From: Gemmatimonas sp.
GTDB lineage: Bacteria; Gemmatimonadota; Gemmatimonadetes; Gemmatimonadales; Gemmatimonadaceae
Direction of reading: 5' to 3'
Length of the DNA stretch: 62,326 bases
NCBI RefSeq assembly: GCF_021298855.1
Contig: NZ_JAJTHI010000023.1
Location: forward strand, 1-62,326
The position numbers and the translations under genes are program-made. The notes beneath the pieces were generated by a model. The model did no database searches, had not been told where the DNA came from, and worked only from the letters and a program-made list of their open reading frames with translations. Position 1 is the stretch's first letter. The number at the start of each line of letters is the position of its first letter. Positions 16,203-24,235 of this stretch are shown here, one piece after another.

Positions 16203-16492
16203 GTCGTGGGGGGCGTCGTGTGTTGCATCGTGCGACACGTGCGGCGCGCCGTCCGCGTGAGCGGGACGCCCCGGCCATCGAGGCGTTTCCGGCGCGATCG
16301 CTACACACTCGACGCGTGTGCCCGGCTCCCCGTAACCGGGCTGCAGGGCGGGCTGAACGCCTCGTGCGGTCCGTCCATACCCCAGGCTGCCGCCGACCAT
16401 GCCGGCGCCGCGTGTGAGGACCACGGGCCTTGTGATAGGTTAGGGCGGTTCGCCCCCGGTTCGACCAATTCCCGCCAGGCAGGGAGCTCTCC

Positions 16493-16936
16493 GTGCGCGT
16501 CAGAGACATCATGACCACCAAGGTGTTCACCATCCAAGCGGGCAAGCACCTGCGCGCTGTCGAAGAGATCATGAAGTGGGCACATGTGCGGCATGTCCCG
16601 GTGGTGGATGACCATGGGCGGCTGGTCGGCGTTGTCAGCCATCGGGATCTCATGCGCGCCGCCGTTTCAACCCTGCAGGTCCGGATCAGCGAGGTCGAGC
16701 GCATGCAGCACAACGCCACCATCGAAGTGCGCCAGATCATGCAGGCGCCCACGGCCACGATCAGGCCGGACGAACGGGTGCAGCGCGCGGCTCACCTCAT
16801 GCGGTCCCTGAGAATCGGGTGCCTCCCGGTGCTCGAGGACCAGCACCTCGTGGGCATCGTGACGGAGGCGGACCTGCTGCATATCGTCGAGGAGTTGCCG
16901 GACGCCGCGCTGGCCCCACGGCCCGCGCTCGGGTAG
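16493..16936 (+). CDS. CBS-domain protein
   Basis: 147-residue stand-alone pair of CBS domains, a fold that binds adenine nucleotides (AMP, ATP, SAM) and senses energy state. CBS1: MRVRDIMTTKVFTIQAGKHL with HVRHVPVVDDHGRLVGVVSH; CBS2: VRQIMQAPTATIRPDERVQR with RIGCLPVLEDQHLVGIVTEA. GTG 16493 has GGGAG upstream at normal spacing. The gene sits alone between the divergent membrane protein and the convergent GyrI-like gene, so its partner is not apparent. Confidence 0.9.
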   Translation: MRVRDIMTTKVFTIQAGKHLRAVEEIMKWAHVRHVPVVDDHGRLVGVVSHRDLMRAAVSTLQVRISEVERMQHNATIEVRQIMQAPTATIRPDERVQRAAHLMRSLRIGCLPVLEDQHLVGIVTEADLLHIVEELPDAALAPRPALG

Positions 16937-16977
16937 GCGGTCGGCGTGCGCTCCGGTGGGCCGGCCAGTGCCCCGCC

Positions 16978-17436
16978 CTATCGCACCATCCGCAGCACGT
17001 TGGTGCGCAACGCCGCCGGGGCCGTGGTGACGGGATCGTTCAGGTAGAACTCGTATGCCGGGCCCACCGGCTGCCGGCTCTGGGCCACCAGCCACTGCTG
17101 CAAGGCGTCGTGCGCGGCCCCGATGTGGTCGTAGGGCCCCGTGTAGGCGCATACCGCGGCCGGACCGGCCGGCAGCGTCGTGGCCTGCACGTCGCCGGCG
17201 CCGCGCAGCGCCGTGGCGAAGGGCATGCCGATCTCGAGGTCCAGATCCTGCCAGTCCATGTTGTGGTACGCCACAAACGGCGGCCCGGCCGGGCTCGCCC
17301 CCTGCGCCGCCGCCTGGGCCATGATCGCCCCCCACGCCGGCCCCAGCACCGCTGAGAGCTGCGCCAGCGGCGCCCGCCGCCGTACGACCAGCGCCGGCTG
17401 GGCGGCGCGTTCCTGCATGGCACACGGATACGTCAT
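16978..17436 (-). CDS. GyrI-like small-molecule-binding (SOUL/AraC effector) domain protein
   Basis: 152-residue protein of the GyrI-like/bacterial-effector-binding family, which binds hydrophobic ligands and is often fused to AraC or MerR regulators; here it is free-standing. Family phrases: LAQLSAVLGPAWGAIMAQAA, PFVAYHNMDWQDLDLEIGMP, TTLPAGPAAVCAYTGPYDHI and GPAYEFYLNDP. ATG 17436 was chosen because GGAGG lies seven bases upstream. The C-terminus NVLRMVR is slightly shorter than usual. It may sequester a toxin or act in ligand detoxification; no direct evidence here. Confidence 0.8.
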   Translation of the reverse strand: MTYPCAMQERAAQPALVVRRRAPLAQLSAVLGPAWGAIMAQAAAQGASPAGPPFVAYHNMDWQDLDLEIGMPFATALRGAGDVQATTLPAGPAAVCAYTGPYDHIGAAHDALQQWLVAQSRQPVGPAYEFYLNDPVTTAPAALRTNVLRMVR

Positions 17437-17622
17437 CGTCACTCCTCCGGCGCTCGGCGCCGGGCGTCGCCCCGATCGGCCCCTTGGGCGGCCACAACGG
17501 CCAGCCGCGCCCTCGCACTTACGAATCTCGTGCGCCGCGAAGGCGCAACCATCAGGGTTTCCCCGGACCGCGCCGGGGTTACGTCGGTGACGCGCTGGAA
17601 GGACCCGACTCCGCCGCCGCGG

Positions 17623-18480
17623 TCAGTCCACCGGCAGGTGCTTCTCGTACCCCAGCACCGTCTCTGCCCGCTTCGAGCGCAGGAGTGGATAGAACAGCTG
17701 GTGGTACCACCGCTCCTGCCCGTGCCGCCGGTCGTCCTTGAGGCCGTACGCCGGCGGATACTGCCGGGTGATGCGGGACGTGCCGAGCAGGATGTCCCAG
17801 AGGAAGAGCAGGTTGCCGTAGTTCCCCTGGTACAGGCCAATGCCGTCGTCCTGCGTGAGGGCATGGTGCGCGTAATGCGTGGCCGGCGTGGAGATGGTGC
17901 GCTCCAGCACCCACGCGAGCGGGTGCAGCACACGGTACCGGTACAGCCACTGATCCCAGCGCACCGCCGAGTGGGCGCCGATGATGACGCAGAGTTTGAC
18001 CACGCTGTACCACACGAACGTCCAGCCGAAGCCCAGATAGAGCAGCGCGCCGCCGAGCCAGAGCCCCGGCATCATGGCGTAGTAGAACAGGTTGTTGCGG
18101 TACACCACGCGCACGCTCATGTACGACGCCGAGTGGTGCGCGCGGTGCAGCGGCCACAGCACGCTGGTGTGCGACAGCCGATGCCACCAGTACTGGGTGA
18201 AGTCGTCGGCCACGAGCAGCGTGAGGATCATGGCCCAGAGCGGCCAGTCGGCCCAGGCGTCGCGCAGGTCGGGAAACAGCCACGCGCACAGCGCGCGACC
18301 GGCCGCGAAGACGCTCCCGGACACGATCGGGAACATGATGCCCACCGCCACGTCGAGGCGGTTGTCCTCTCGCCCGGCCTCCGGGGCGAAGAACTTCCCG
18401 ATCAGCACCTCGCCGATACCGAAGACGAGGAAGATGGAGACGACGGCGAGGAGCTGAACGAGCTGTTGGTCGGGGTGCAT
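17623..18480 (-). CDS. Sterol desaturase/fatty acid hydroxylase family protein
   Basis: 285-residue membrane di-iron oxygenase. The three histidine clusters are present: YWWHRLSHTS (H-R-L-S-H), WPLHRAHHSA (H-R-A-H-H) and ATHYAHHALTQDDGIGLYQG (H-Y-A-H-H). Four or five membrane helices include LLAVVSIFLVFGIGEVLIG and LWAMILTLLVADDFTQYWW. Members hydroxylate or desaturate lipids such as sterols, carotenoids or fatty acids; the substrate here is unknown. It reads away from the GyrI-like gene's upstream region on the same strand, with no other lipid gene adjacent. Confidence 0.88.
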   Translation of the reverse strand: MHPDQQLVQLLAVVSIFLVFGIGEVLIGKFFAPEAGREDNRLDVAVGIMFPIVSGSVFAAGRALCAWLFPDLRDAWADWPLWAMILTLLVADDFTQYWWHRLSHTSVLWPLHRAHHSASYMSVRVVYRNNLFYYAMMPGLWLGGALLYLGFGWTFVWYSVVKLCVIIGAHSAVRWDQWLYRYRVLHPLAWVLERTISTPATHYAHHALTQDDGIGLYQGNYGNLLFLWDILLGTSRITRQYPPAYGLKDDRRHGQERWYHQLFYPLLRSKRAETVLGYEKHLPVD

Positions 18481-18531
18481 CCCGAATGGTGGGCCCCGGG
18501 ATCGCCAGGTGGCAAGCGCGGCGGCCGGGGA

Positions 18532-18801
18532 TCAATGGGACGGCGCCCGCCGCCTGCTGGCCAGATGGATGGTTGCCCACAGCACCGCCGCGCCGACGAG
18601 CAGCCCGGTGACCGCGAGCAGAAAGTGCGCGAACGTCGGACCGGCGCAGCAGTGCCGGTGGAAGAGATCAGGCCACACCGTTGGCGAATACGTGGCCGCA
18701 CAATCCACGGCGGCGCAATCGGTGGAGAAGACCACCCGTCCGATCAGGAAAGCCATCAGGATGGCCACCGCCGGTTTCCAGACATTGCGCAGTGAACTCA
18801 T
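18532..18801 (-). CDS. Small hypothetical membrane protein
   Basis: 89-residue protein started at ATG 18801, which has GAGGG five bases upstream. Two hydrophobic helices (WKPAVAILMAFLIGRVVFS and FAHFLLAVTGLLVGAAVLWA) flank a loop with four cysteines (TDCAAVDCAATY and HRHCCAG). An earlier ATG at 18822 is possible. The paired cysteines could bind metal or form disulfides on the outer face. No family recognised. Confidence 0.6.
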   Translation of the reverse strand: MSSLRNVWKPAVAILMAFLIGRVVFSTDCAAVDCAATYSPTVWPDLFHRHCCAGPTFAHFLLAVTGLLVGAAVLWATIHLASRRRAPSH

Positions 18802-19126
18802 GTTGCCCTCGGGCGGCGTCATGGATGGACGGATCGAGCCGTGCGCCACCCCCCGGGGGTCAGCGTCCAGCCGTATGTTACCTCTGGAGGTCGCCGGTGT
18901 GGCGGACGCGCCGAGGCGCCGCGACCGGCCTCGGGACCGACCGTATATTCGACCGCGTCGCCGTGCCTCGCCATCTCGCCGCCTGCTCTCCGCCCATGCC
19001 CCTCGCGGACATTCTTCGACGTCCAGCACGCCCACCGCGTCCTTCTCCCGTGCGACCGGCACCGCCGTGCGGCGCACTGCAAGGCGGTGCGGCGCAAGCT
19101 GGTGATGCCGCCGTCCGGGGCCCGCG
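18802..19126. other. Intergenic region between divergent genes
   Basis: No coding sequence is convincing here. It should contain the divergent promoters for the small membrane protein and the paaI-paaK operon. A possible -10-like tatatt lies near 18951 but without a convincing -35, and a GC-rich inverted stretch (gcgccgaggcgccgcg) lies near 18910. Confidence 0.4.
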
Positions 19127-19585
19127 ATGACGCCGCAGGAGGTGGCCGAGGCGTGCCGTGACGCCATGTGGCAGGGGGACCACGCCTCGCAGTGGCTGGG
19201 GATGGCGGTGGTAGCGGTGGGACCCGGCACCGCCACCGTGACCATGACCGTGCGCGCGGAGATGGTGAACGGGCACGGGGTGGCGCATGGCGGGCTGGTG
19301 GCGACGCTGGCGGACAGCGCCTTCGCCTTTGCCTGCAACGCCTACAACGAGGTGACCGTCGCGGCGGGCTTCGACGTCAACCTGCTGGCGGCGGCGCGGC
19401 TGGGCGATGTGCTCACCGCCCACGCCGTGGAGGTGCACAAGGGAGGACGCAGTGGTGTGTACGACGTGGCCGTGTCCAACCAGCGCGGGGAGCGGGTGGC
19501 AGCGTTTCGCGGGCGCTCGCGCACCATGAAGGGGACACCGCTGGTACCAGGCGTGCCCATGGGGCCGCCGCCGGGGGCGGCGTAA
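19127..19585 (+). CDS. paaI: PaaI-type hotdog-fold acyl-CoA thioesterase
   Basis: 152-residue hotdog thioesterase of the hydroxyphenylacetyl-CoA thioesterase PaaI group. The diagnostic block MVNGHGVAHGGLVATLADSA leads into FAFACNAYNEVTVAAGFDVN, with the catalytic Asp in LADSAFAF and the HGG turn. PaaI rescues CoA from dead-end aryl-CoA products of phenylacetate catabolism. Its TAA overlaps the ATG of paaK (TAATG at 19583-19587), so the two genes are translationally coupled. The epoxidase genes (paaABCDE) are not in this window. Confidence 0.87.
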   Translation: MTPQEVAEACRDAMWQGDHASQWLGMAVVAVGPGTATVTMTVRAEMVNGHGVAHGGLVATLADSAFAFACNAYNEVTVAAGFDVNLLAAARLGDVLTAHAVEVHKGGRSGVYDVAVSNQRGERVAAFRGRSRTMKGTPLVPGVPMGPPPGAA

Positions 19586-20883
19586 TGGCGGGGGCGGACC
19601 CCTCGGCGCTGGAGCCGATCGAGCGGGCCAGCCGCGACGAGCTGGCGGCGCTGCAGCTGGCGCGGCTGCGCGCAACGCTGCAGCACGCCTACGACCGCGT
19701 GCCGCACTACCGGCGCGCCTTCGACGCGGCCGGGGTGCATCCGTCGGAGTGCCGCACGCTGGCCGACCTGTCGCGGTTCCCCTTCACCACCAAGGCCGAC
19801 CTGCGCGAGGAGTACCCGTTCGGCTTCCTGGCGGTGCCGCGCGCACAGCTGGCGCGGGTGCACGCGTCGTCGGGGACCACGGGGCGCCCCACGGTGGTGG
19901 GGTACACCGCAGGGGACATCGACCGGTGGGCCGACCTGGTGGCGCGCAGCCTGCACGCGGCGGGCGCGCGCGCGGGGGATCTGGTACACGTGGCGTACGG
20001 CTACGGGCTGTTCACCGGCGGGCTGGGGGCCCACTACGGCGCCGAGCGGCTCGGGTGCACGGTGGTGCCCATGGGCGGCGGGCAGACGGAGAAGCAGGTG
20101 CAGCTCATCGAGGATTTCCGTCCCGACCTCATCATGGTGACGCCCAGCTACATGCAGGTGCTCATCGAGGAGGTGCGGCGTCAGGGGAAGGACCCGGCAG
20201 CCCTGTCGCTGCGCACGGGAGTGTTTGGCGCCGAGCCGTGGACCGAGGCGATGCGGCGCGACCTCGAGCAGGCCGCAGGGATCGATGCGGTGGACATCTA
20301 CGGGCTGTCGGAGGTCATGGGACCCGGCGTGGCGTGCGAGTGCGTGGAAACCAAGGACGGTCCCGTGGTGTGGGAGGACCACTTCTACCCGGAGATCATC
20401 GATCCCGACTCCGGGGCGGTGCTTCCCGACGGGAGTGACGGGGAGCTGGTGTTCACCACGCTCACGCGCGAGGCGATGCCGCTGGTGCGCTACCGCACGC
20501 GCGACCTCACGCGACTGCTGCCACCCACGGCGCGCAGCATGCGGCGGTTGGGGCGCATTGGCGGGCGCAGCGACGACATGCTCATCATCCGCGGCGTGAA
20601 CCTGTTCCCGTCGCAGGTGGAGGAGCTGGTGCTGCAGCAGGGGGCGCTGTCGGGACACTACCAGCTGGAGGTATCGCGCGAGGGGCTGCTGGACCAGCTG
20701 CTGGTGCGGTGCGAACTGAGGCCGGAGGCGGGCGGGGCCGACTGCGACGCGGTGGGGGCCGTGCTGCAGGGGCGGATCAAGACGCTGTGCGGCGTGACCG
20801 CGCAGGTGGTGGTGCTGGCCCCCGGGGCACTGGAGCGCTCGGCGGGGAAGGCGCGGCGCGTGGTGGACCGGCGCCCGCGGTAG
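19585..20883 (+). CDS. paaK: Phenylacetate-CoA ligase
   Basis: 432-residue adenylate-forming ligase that activates phenylacetate (or a related aryl acid) to its CoA thioester. The AMP-binding signature is VHASSGTTGRPTVVGYT at about residues 92-108; YGYGLFTGGLGAHYGAERLG, GLSEVMGPGVACEC and MPLVRYRTRDLTRLL are all PaaK landmarks, and the C-terminal domain contains GGRSDDMLIIRGVNLFPSQV. Length matches the family (~430). It overlaps paaI. Sequence alone does not exclude related aryl acids as substrate. Confidence 0.92.
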   Translation: MAGADPSALEPIERASRDELAALQLARLRATLQHAYDRVPHYRRAFDAAGVHPSECRTLADLSRFPFTTKADLREEYPFGFLAVPRAQLARVHASSGTTGRPTVVGYTAGDIDRWADLVARSLHAAGARAGDLVHVAYGYGLFTGGLGAHYGAERLGCTVVPMGGGQTEKQVQLIEDFRPDLIMVTPSYMQVLIEEVRRQGKDPAALSLRTGVFGAEPWTEAMRRDLEQAAGIDAVDIYGLSEVMGPGVACECVETKDGPVVWEDHFYPEIIDPDSGAVLPDGSDGELVFTTLTREAMPLVRYRTRDLTRLLPPTARSMRRLGRIGGRSDDMLIIRGVNLFPSQVEELVLQQGALSGHYQLEVSREGLLDQLLVRCELRPEAGGADCDAVGAVLQGRIKTLCGVTAQVVVLAPGALERSAGKARRVVDRRPR

Positions 20884-20906
20884 GGCGTTGCCGTCACGAT
20901 TGACTT

Positions 20907-20923
20907 CCCGCGGCGCCGGCGGG
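20907..20923 (+). terminator. Short GC-rich hairpin after paaK
   Basis: Perfect 5-bp stem CCCGC / GCGGG around loop GGCGCCG, 23 bases after the paaK stop. No T-tract, and the stem also precedes the GGGAGG ribosome site of the next gene, so it may act on translation or do nothing. Confidence 0.25.
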
Positions 20924-20934
20924 AGGTTGGGCGC

Positions 20935-21984
20935 ATGCGCCACGCCCCTTCGCTGCTGATCCTCGGTGTCGTGCTGGCGGGCGCGGGGTGCGCCCCCCGC
21001 GCCGACGCGCCCGCGCCGGCCGAAGGGCCTCCCGCGCCGGTACCGCCGCCGGCGACCGCCACGCTGCAGGGGTGGTGCGGCAAGATCCCGCGCGCCGCGA
21101 ACCGCGCGCTGCCGCGGGCGCCGATCGCCAGCGACTGGTTCGACATCGTCGAGGCCGCGCCTGGCGTGTACGCCTTCATCGAGCCGCAGCAGTTCCAGGA
21201 GGCGGTCTCGTACCTGATCGTGGGGACGCGCCAGGCGCTGCTCTTCGACACCGGGCTGGGGATGGTACCGCTCCGCCCGCTGGTGGAGCGGCTCACGCGG
21301 TTGCCGGTGACGGTGCTCAACTCGCACACCCACTACGACCACGCGGGGGGGAACTGGGAGTTCGACCGCATCCTGGCGGTGGAGACGCCGTACACGCGGG
21401 CCAACATGGCGGGGTTCCCGCACGCGGAGCTGGCCACCGAGGTGGCGGCGGACGCCTTCTGCAGCGGCGCCCCAGCAGGGCTGGACACGGCGGCGTTCCG
21501 CACGCGCCCGTGGAGCGCCACGGCCACCGTGCGCGACGGGGACACGATCGACCTGGGGGGGCGCACGCTGGAGGTGTTGCACGTCCCCGGGCACACCCCC
21601 GATGCCACCGCGCTGCTGGACCGCGCCAACGGCCTCCTGTTCACCGGCGACTCGTACTACGACGGCCCCATCTGGCTGTTCGTGCCGGAGACCGACCTGG
21701 ACGCGTACGACCGGTCCATGGCGCGGCTGGCGGCACTGGCGCCGGGATTGCGCCAGCTGCTCCCCGCGCACAATTCGGCGCAGGTGGCGCCCGACCGGCT
21801 GGGGGCGGCGCTGGACGCCGTGCGCACCGTGCGCACCGGCCGCGTGGCCCCCGCGGTGCGCGAGTCGGGGGGGCGGCTGACGTTCACCATTGGCGGCGTG
21901 TCGATCCTCACGGCGCAGCCGCTGCTGGACGGCCAGGCGGGAGACCGCACGCGCGGCGGGTCGGGGCTGACGGCGTGGCCGTGA
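20935..21984 (+). CDS. Metallo-beta-lactamase-fold hydrolase, lipoprotein
   Basis: 349-residue secreted metallo-hydrolase. Lipoprotein signal SLLILGVVLAGAGCAPR (Cys at ~20). Zinc-binding motifs: NSHTHYDHAGGNWEF (H-x-H-x-D-H), LHVPGHTPDATALL and FTGDSYYDGPIWLF, with a final LLPAHN. ATG 20935 has GGGAGG eight bases upstream. The subgroup is unclear: it lacks the usual second-half residues of true beta-lactamases such as NDM and looks more like the general MBL hydrolase/quorum-lactonase-type group. It follows paaK by 51 bp but is probably not part of that pathway. Confidence 0.85.
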   Translation: MRHAPSLLILGVVLAGAGCAPRADAPAPAEGPPAPVPPPATATLQGWCGKIPRAANRALPRAPIASDWFDIVEAAPGVYAFIEPQQFQEAVSYLIVGTRQALLFDTGLGMVPLRPLVERLTRLPVTVLNSHTHYDHAGGNWEFDRILAVETPYTRANMAGFPHAELATEVAADAFCSGAPAGLDTAAFRTRPWSATATVRDGDTIDLGGRTLEVLHVPGHTPDATALLDRANGLLFTGDSYYDGPIWLFVPETDLDAYDRSMARLAALAPGLRQLLPAHNSAQVAPDRLGAALDAVRTVRTGRVAPAVRESGGRLTFTIGGVSILTAQPLLDGQAGDRTRGGSGLTAWP

Positions 21985-22021
21985 CCGACCGCGCCCTCCG
22001 GCACCGCGCCCTCCGGCGCGC

Positions 22022-22971
22022 CTAGGTGGTGGCGAGGAGCGCGCGGAGCCGGGTTGGCAGGTCGTACGCGGGGAACCGCTTCTCCCGTGGCGCCACGGGT
22101 GACGCGGTGGTGAAGGTCGCCACCAGCTCGGGGATGTCGGCAAACCGGTGCACCCCCGGGCTGGTCCTTGATGACCGTGACGATCCCGAACTCGCCGGAG
22201 AACACCGGCAGCTCCATCAGGTAGGCGTCGAGGCCCGCGAAGGCGAACCCCTCGAAGCGCGAGAAACAGATGTACGCCGACGCCCGCTCGTACAGGTGCT
22301 TGATCTGCCCCGGGCGCAGCTTGCGGCACACGATGAACCCGGGGCCCGCATGGCGCTGCGGGTCGTCCTCGAAGGGCATCGTGGTGTCGTCGCAGGCCAT
22401 CACCAGCGGCACCGGGACCCCGGAAGCGCCTCAAGCAGGCGGTCGAACCCCCTCACCGCACCATAGGGGTTGAAGACGGTGAGCGCGAAGGTGAGTGGAA
22501 GCCCGTCCACCGGCTCGCTGGCCACCTCGTCGAACTGCCCGCGCCCGAGGGAACCCCACCGTGGCGCGGGCATCCTATGGGGCGGGGAGCTGGCGTCGCG
22601 CGGTGTCCGACTCCACGATCACCTCGGTCGCCGCCGCCGGGATGGGGGTGCGCGGATCGATCAGGAAGCAGACGCGGTGCGGGATCCACTGGCGCGCCCT
22701 GCACCCCGGACACGTGCAGCAGCAGCGCGACGCGGCTGGCGCGGAGCAGCCACCACGGATTGAGGAGCACATTGGGCCCCGCGAAGCGGTATCCCGTGGG
22801 GAGGATGGTGCGGCAGAACACCAGGAACCGCACCTCGGGCATGGCCTGCAGCACCCCGTGGAGGAGGCGTTCCGCGCCTCCCACGCCGCCGAAGTGGGTC
22901 ACGTCGAGCACCACCGCCGGCACCCGCCGACGCGCGAGGAAGGCGGCGTAGCGGGGGGCGTTGACGCGCAA
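22022..22971 (-). pseudogene. Glycosyltransferase (GT4-like), broken by frameshifts
   Basis: Pieces of one glycosyltransferase lie in order but in different frames on the minus strand. N-terminal: VVLDVTHFGGVGGAERLLHG and RFLVFCRTILPTGYRF; then HRVCFLIDPRTPIPAAATEV with VIVESDTARRQ in a second frame; then VMACDDTTMPFEDDP, LRPGQIKHLYERASAYICFS and RFEGFAFAGLDAYLMELPVF; finally RFADIPELVATFTTA to RLRALLATT and TAG at 22022-22024. At least three frame changes are needed, at about 22700, 22450-22590 and 22170. A TGA lies directly upstream of the first piece, so the N-terminus may also be lost. Sequencing error is an alternative, as several breaks lie at C or G runs. Confidence 0.75.
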
Positions 22972-23092
22972 CGCAGCGTCGGGGGGCGCGCGTCAGACCG
23001 CGCGTGCGGAAACCGGGTGTCCTGACGGCTGCCACCGCCTCGCCGTCCGCGGGCGGCATCATCGCGGGGGCGAGTCGGCGTGCCGTGCGCGC

Positions 23093-23980
23093 CTATCGCG
23101 CCGTCGCCTCGTGGGCCCCGATCGCCGCCGCCCGCGGCAGATCGACATCCGGCACGTTGTACTGCAGCCGGAGGATCGTGAAACGCCCGTAGCGCCACGC
23201 CGGCTTGTTGGCGTAGTGCCAGATGGCGTCGCCCTCGCGCGGCAGGCGGAGACCGTCCACGTCGCGGTGCCCGCGCAGCGGCGTCGTCCACCGTTCACCG
23301 TCGTCGGGGAGCGCGTGCCGGTCGTCGCTGGCGAAGTCCACGAGGTCATCGTTGGCGTCGAAGACGAGCGTGGCCGACACCCGATGCGCGCCGGTGGTGA
23401 ACGTGACCACGGCGCTCGTGTCGGTGAGTGCGCGCCAGGTGAAGCGCTCGTCGAGCAGTGCCCCCGGCGCCATGATGCAGACGTCGTTGAGCATGGTGAC
23501 GGTTTCGGCGCGCGTGAACGCGTCCCCCGATTCGTCCACCATGTCCACCAGCCCGGCCACGCGGATCTGCATGCGCGCGCCATCGTCCGTGTAGGCGTGC
23601 AGCCCCGTTACCGGCAGCCCCTTCATGCGCGTGCGCAGCAGGAAGAGGCGCGTGGGGTTGGCGACGAAGCTGACCTGCAGGACCGGTGTCTCCATCCACG
23701 GTTCGTCGGGGCCGCGATTGAGCTGGGCGTGCATGTCCACCACGAAGTTGCGCACGCGCGGCCGGCCAACCACGCCCACGCGGCGCAGCCAACGGCCGAC
23801 CGGTGCGGGGAGGGGGGTGAGATCGGCCTCGGTGACGACCGTTGGCGGTGTGTCGGGCTGACTCGCCGCCGCGGTCGCCACCGCCTCGTCGAAGCGGTCG
23901 GTGAGCGGCGTACAGCCGATGGTGAGCGCGAGCATGGCGGCAGCGGCGAAGCGGGGACGGAGGCGGAGCAATGAGGACAC
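23093..23980 (-). CDS. DUF6920-like exported lipoprotein
   Basis: 295-residue lipoprotein started at GTG 23980 (signal LLRLRPRFAAAAMLALTIGC, Cys ~23). The core resembles the DUF6920/DUF6544 family: PLPAPVGRWLRRVGVVGRPR, WMETPVLQVSFVANPTRLFL, GLVDMVDESGDAFTRAETVT, MLNDVCIMAPGALLDERFTW and TLVFDANDDLVDFASDDR. These proteins are of unknown biochemical function and probably bind a lipid-like molecule. GTG 24094 would extend the protein by 38 poorly coding-like residues. No operon partner is visible. Confidence 0.75.
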   Translation of the reverse strand: MSSLLRLRPRFAAAAMLALTIGCTPLTDRFDEAVATAAASQPDTPPTVVTEADLTPLPAPVGRWLRRVGVVGRPRVRNFVVDMHAQLNRGPDEPWMETPVLQVSFVANPTRLFLLRTRMKGLPVTGLHAYTDDGARMQIRVAGLVDMVDESGDAFTRAETVTMLNDVCIMAPGALLDERFTWRALTDTSAVVTFTTGAHRVSATLVFDANDDLVDFASDDRHALPDDGERWTTPLRGHRDVDGLRLPREGDAIWHYANKPAWRYGRFTILRLQYNVPDVDLPRAAAIGAHEATAR

Positions 23981-24235
23981 CCCGTGAAGATGCCGGAACT
24001 CCGGCGCCCGCCCATCGGGGTTCACCTGATCGCTGTGTAGGGCAGGGCCGGTCCGGCCCGACGGGACGTTCGGTTCGTGACCGGTGGATGACACGGCTCG
24101 CTGGCGCGTTCACGTCCCGGTGCGGGCGCCATCGGGATCTTTCGGTGACGCCAGCGATGGCGACCGGGTAGAGCAGCAAGGAAACGCGGCGCGCCGGTTG
24201 GTCGCCTGCAGGGTCACTCCTCACCCGCTTTCATC

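Noticed and set aside
16440-16480. tRNA-like T-arm sequence ggttcgacc near 16456
   Set aside because: No cloverleaf can be built: the acceptor and anticodon stems do not pair.
20935-21984. A true antibiotic-resistance metallo-beta-lactamase
   Set aside because: It has the general fold motifs, but there are no class-specific features and the neighbours are metabolic.
19342-22434. A 1030-residue open frame on the minus strand opposite paaI-paaK and the metallo-hydrolase
   Set aside because: Composition is Arg/His/Gly-rich and the opposite strand holds clear enzyme genes.
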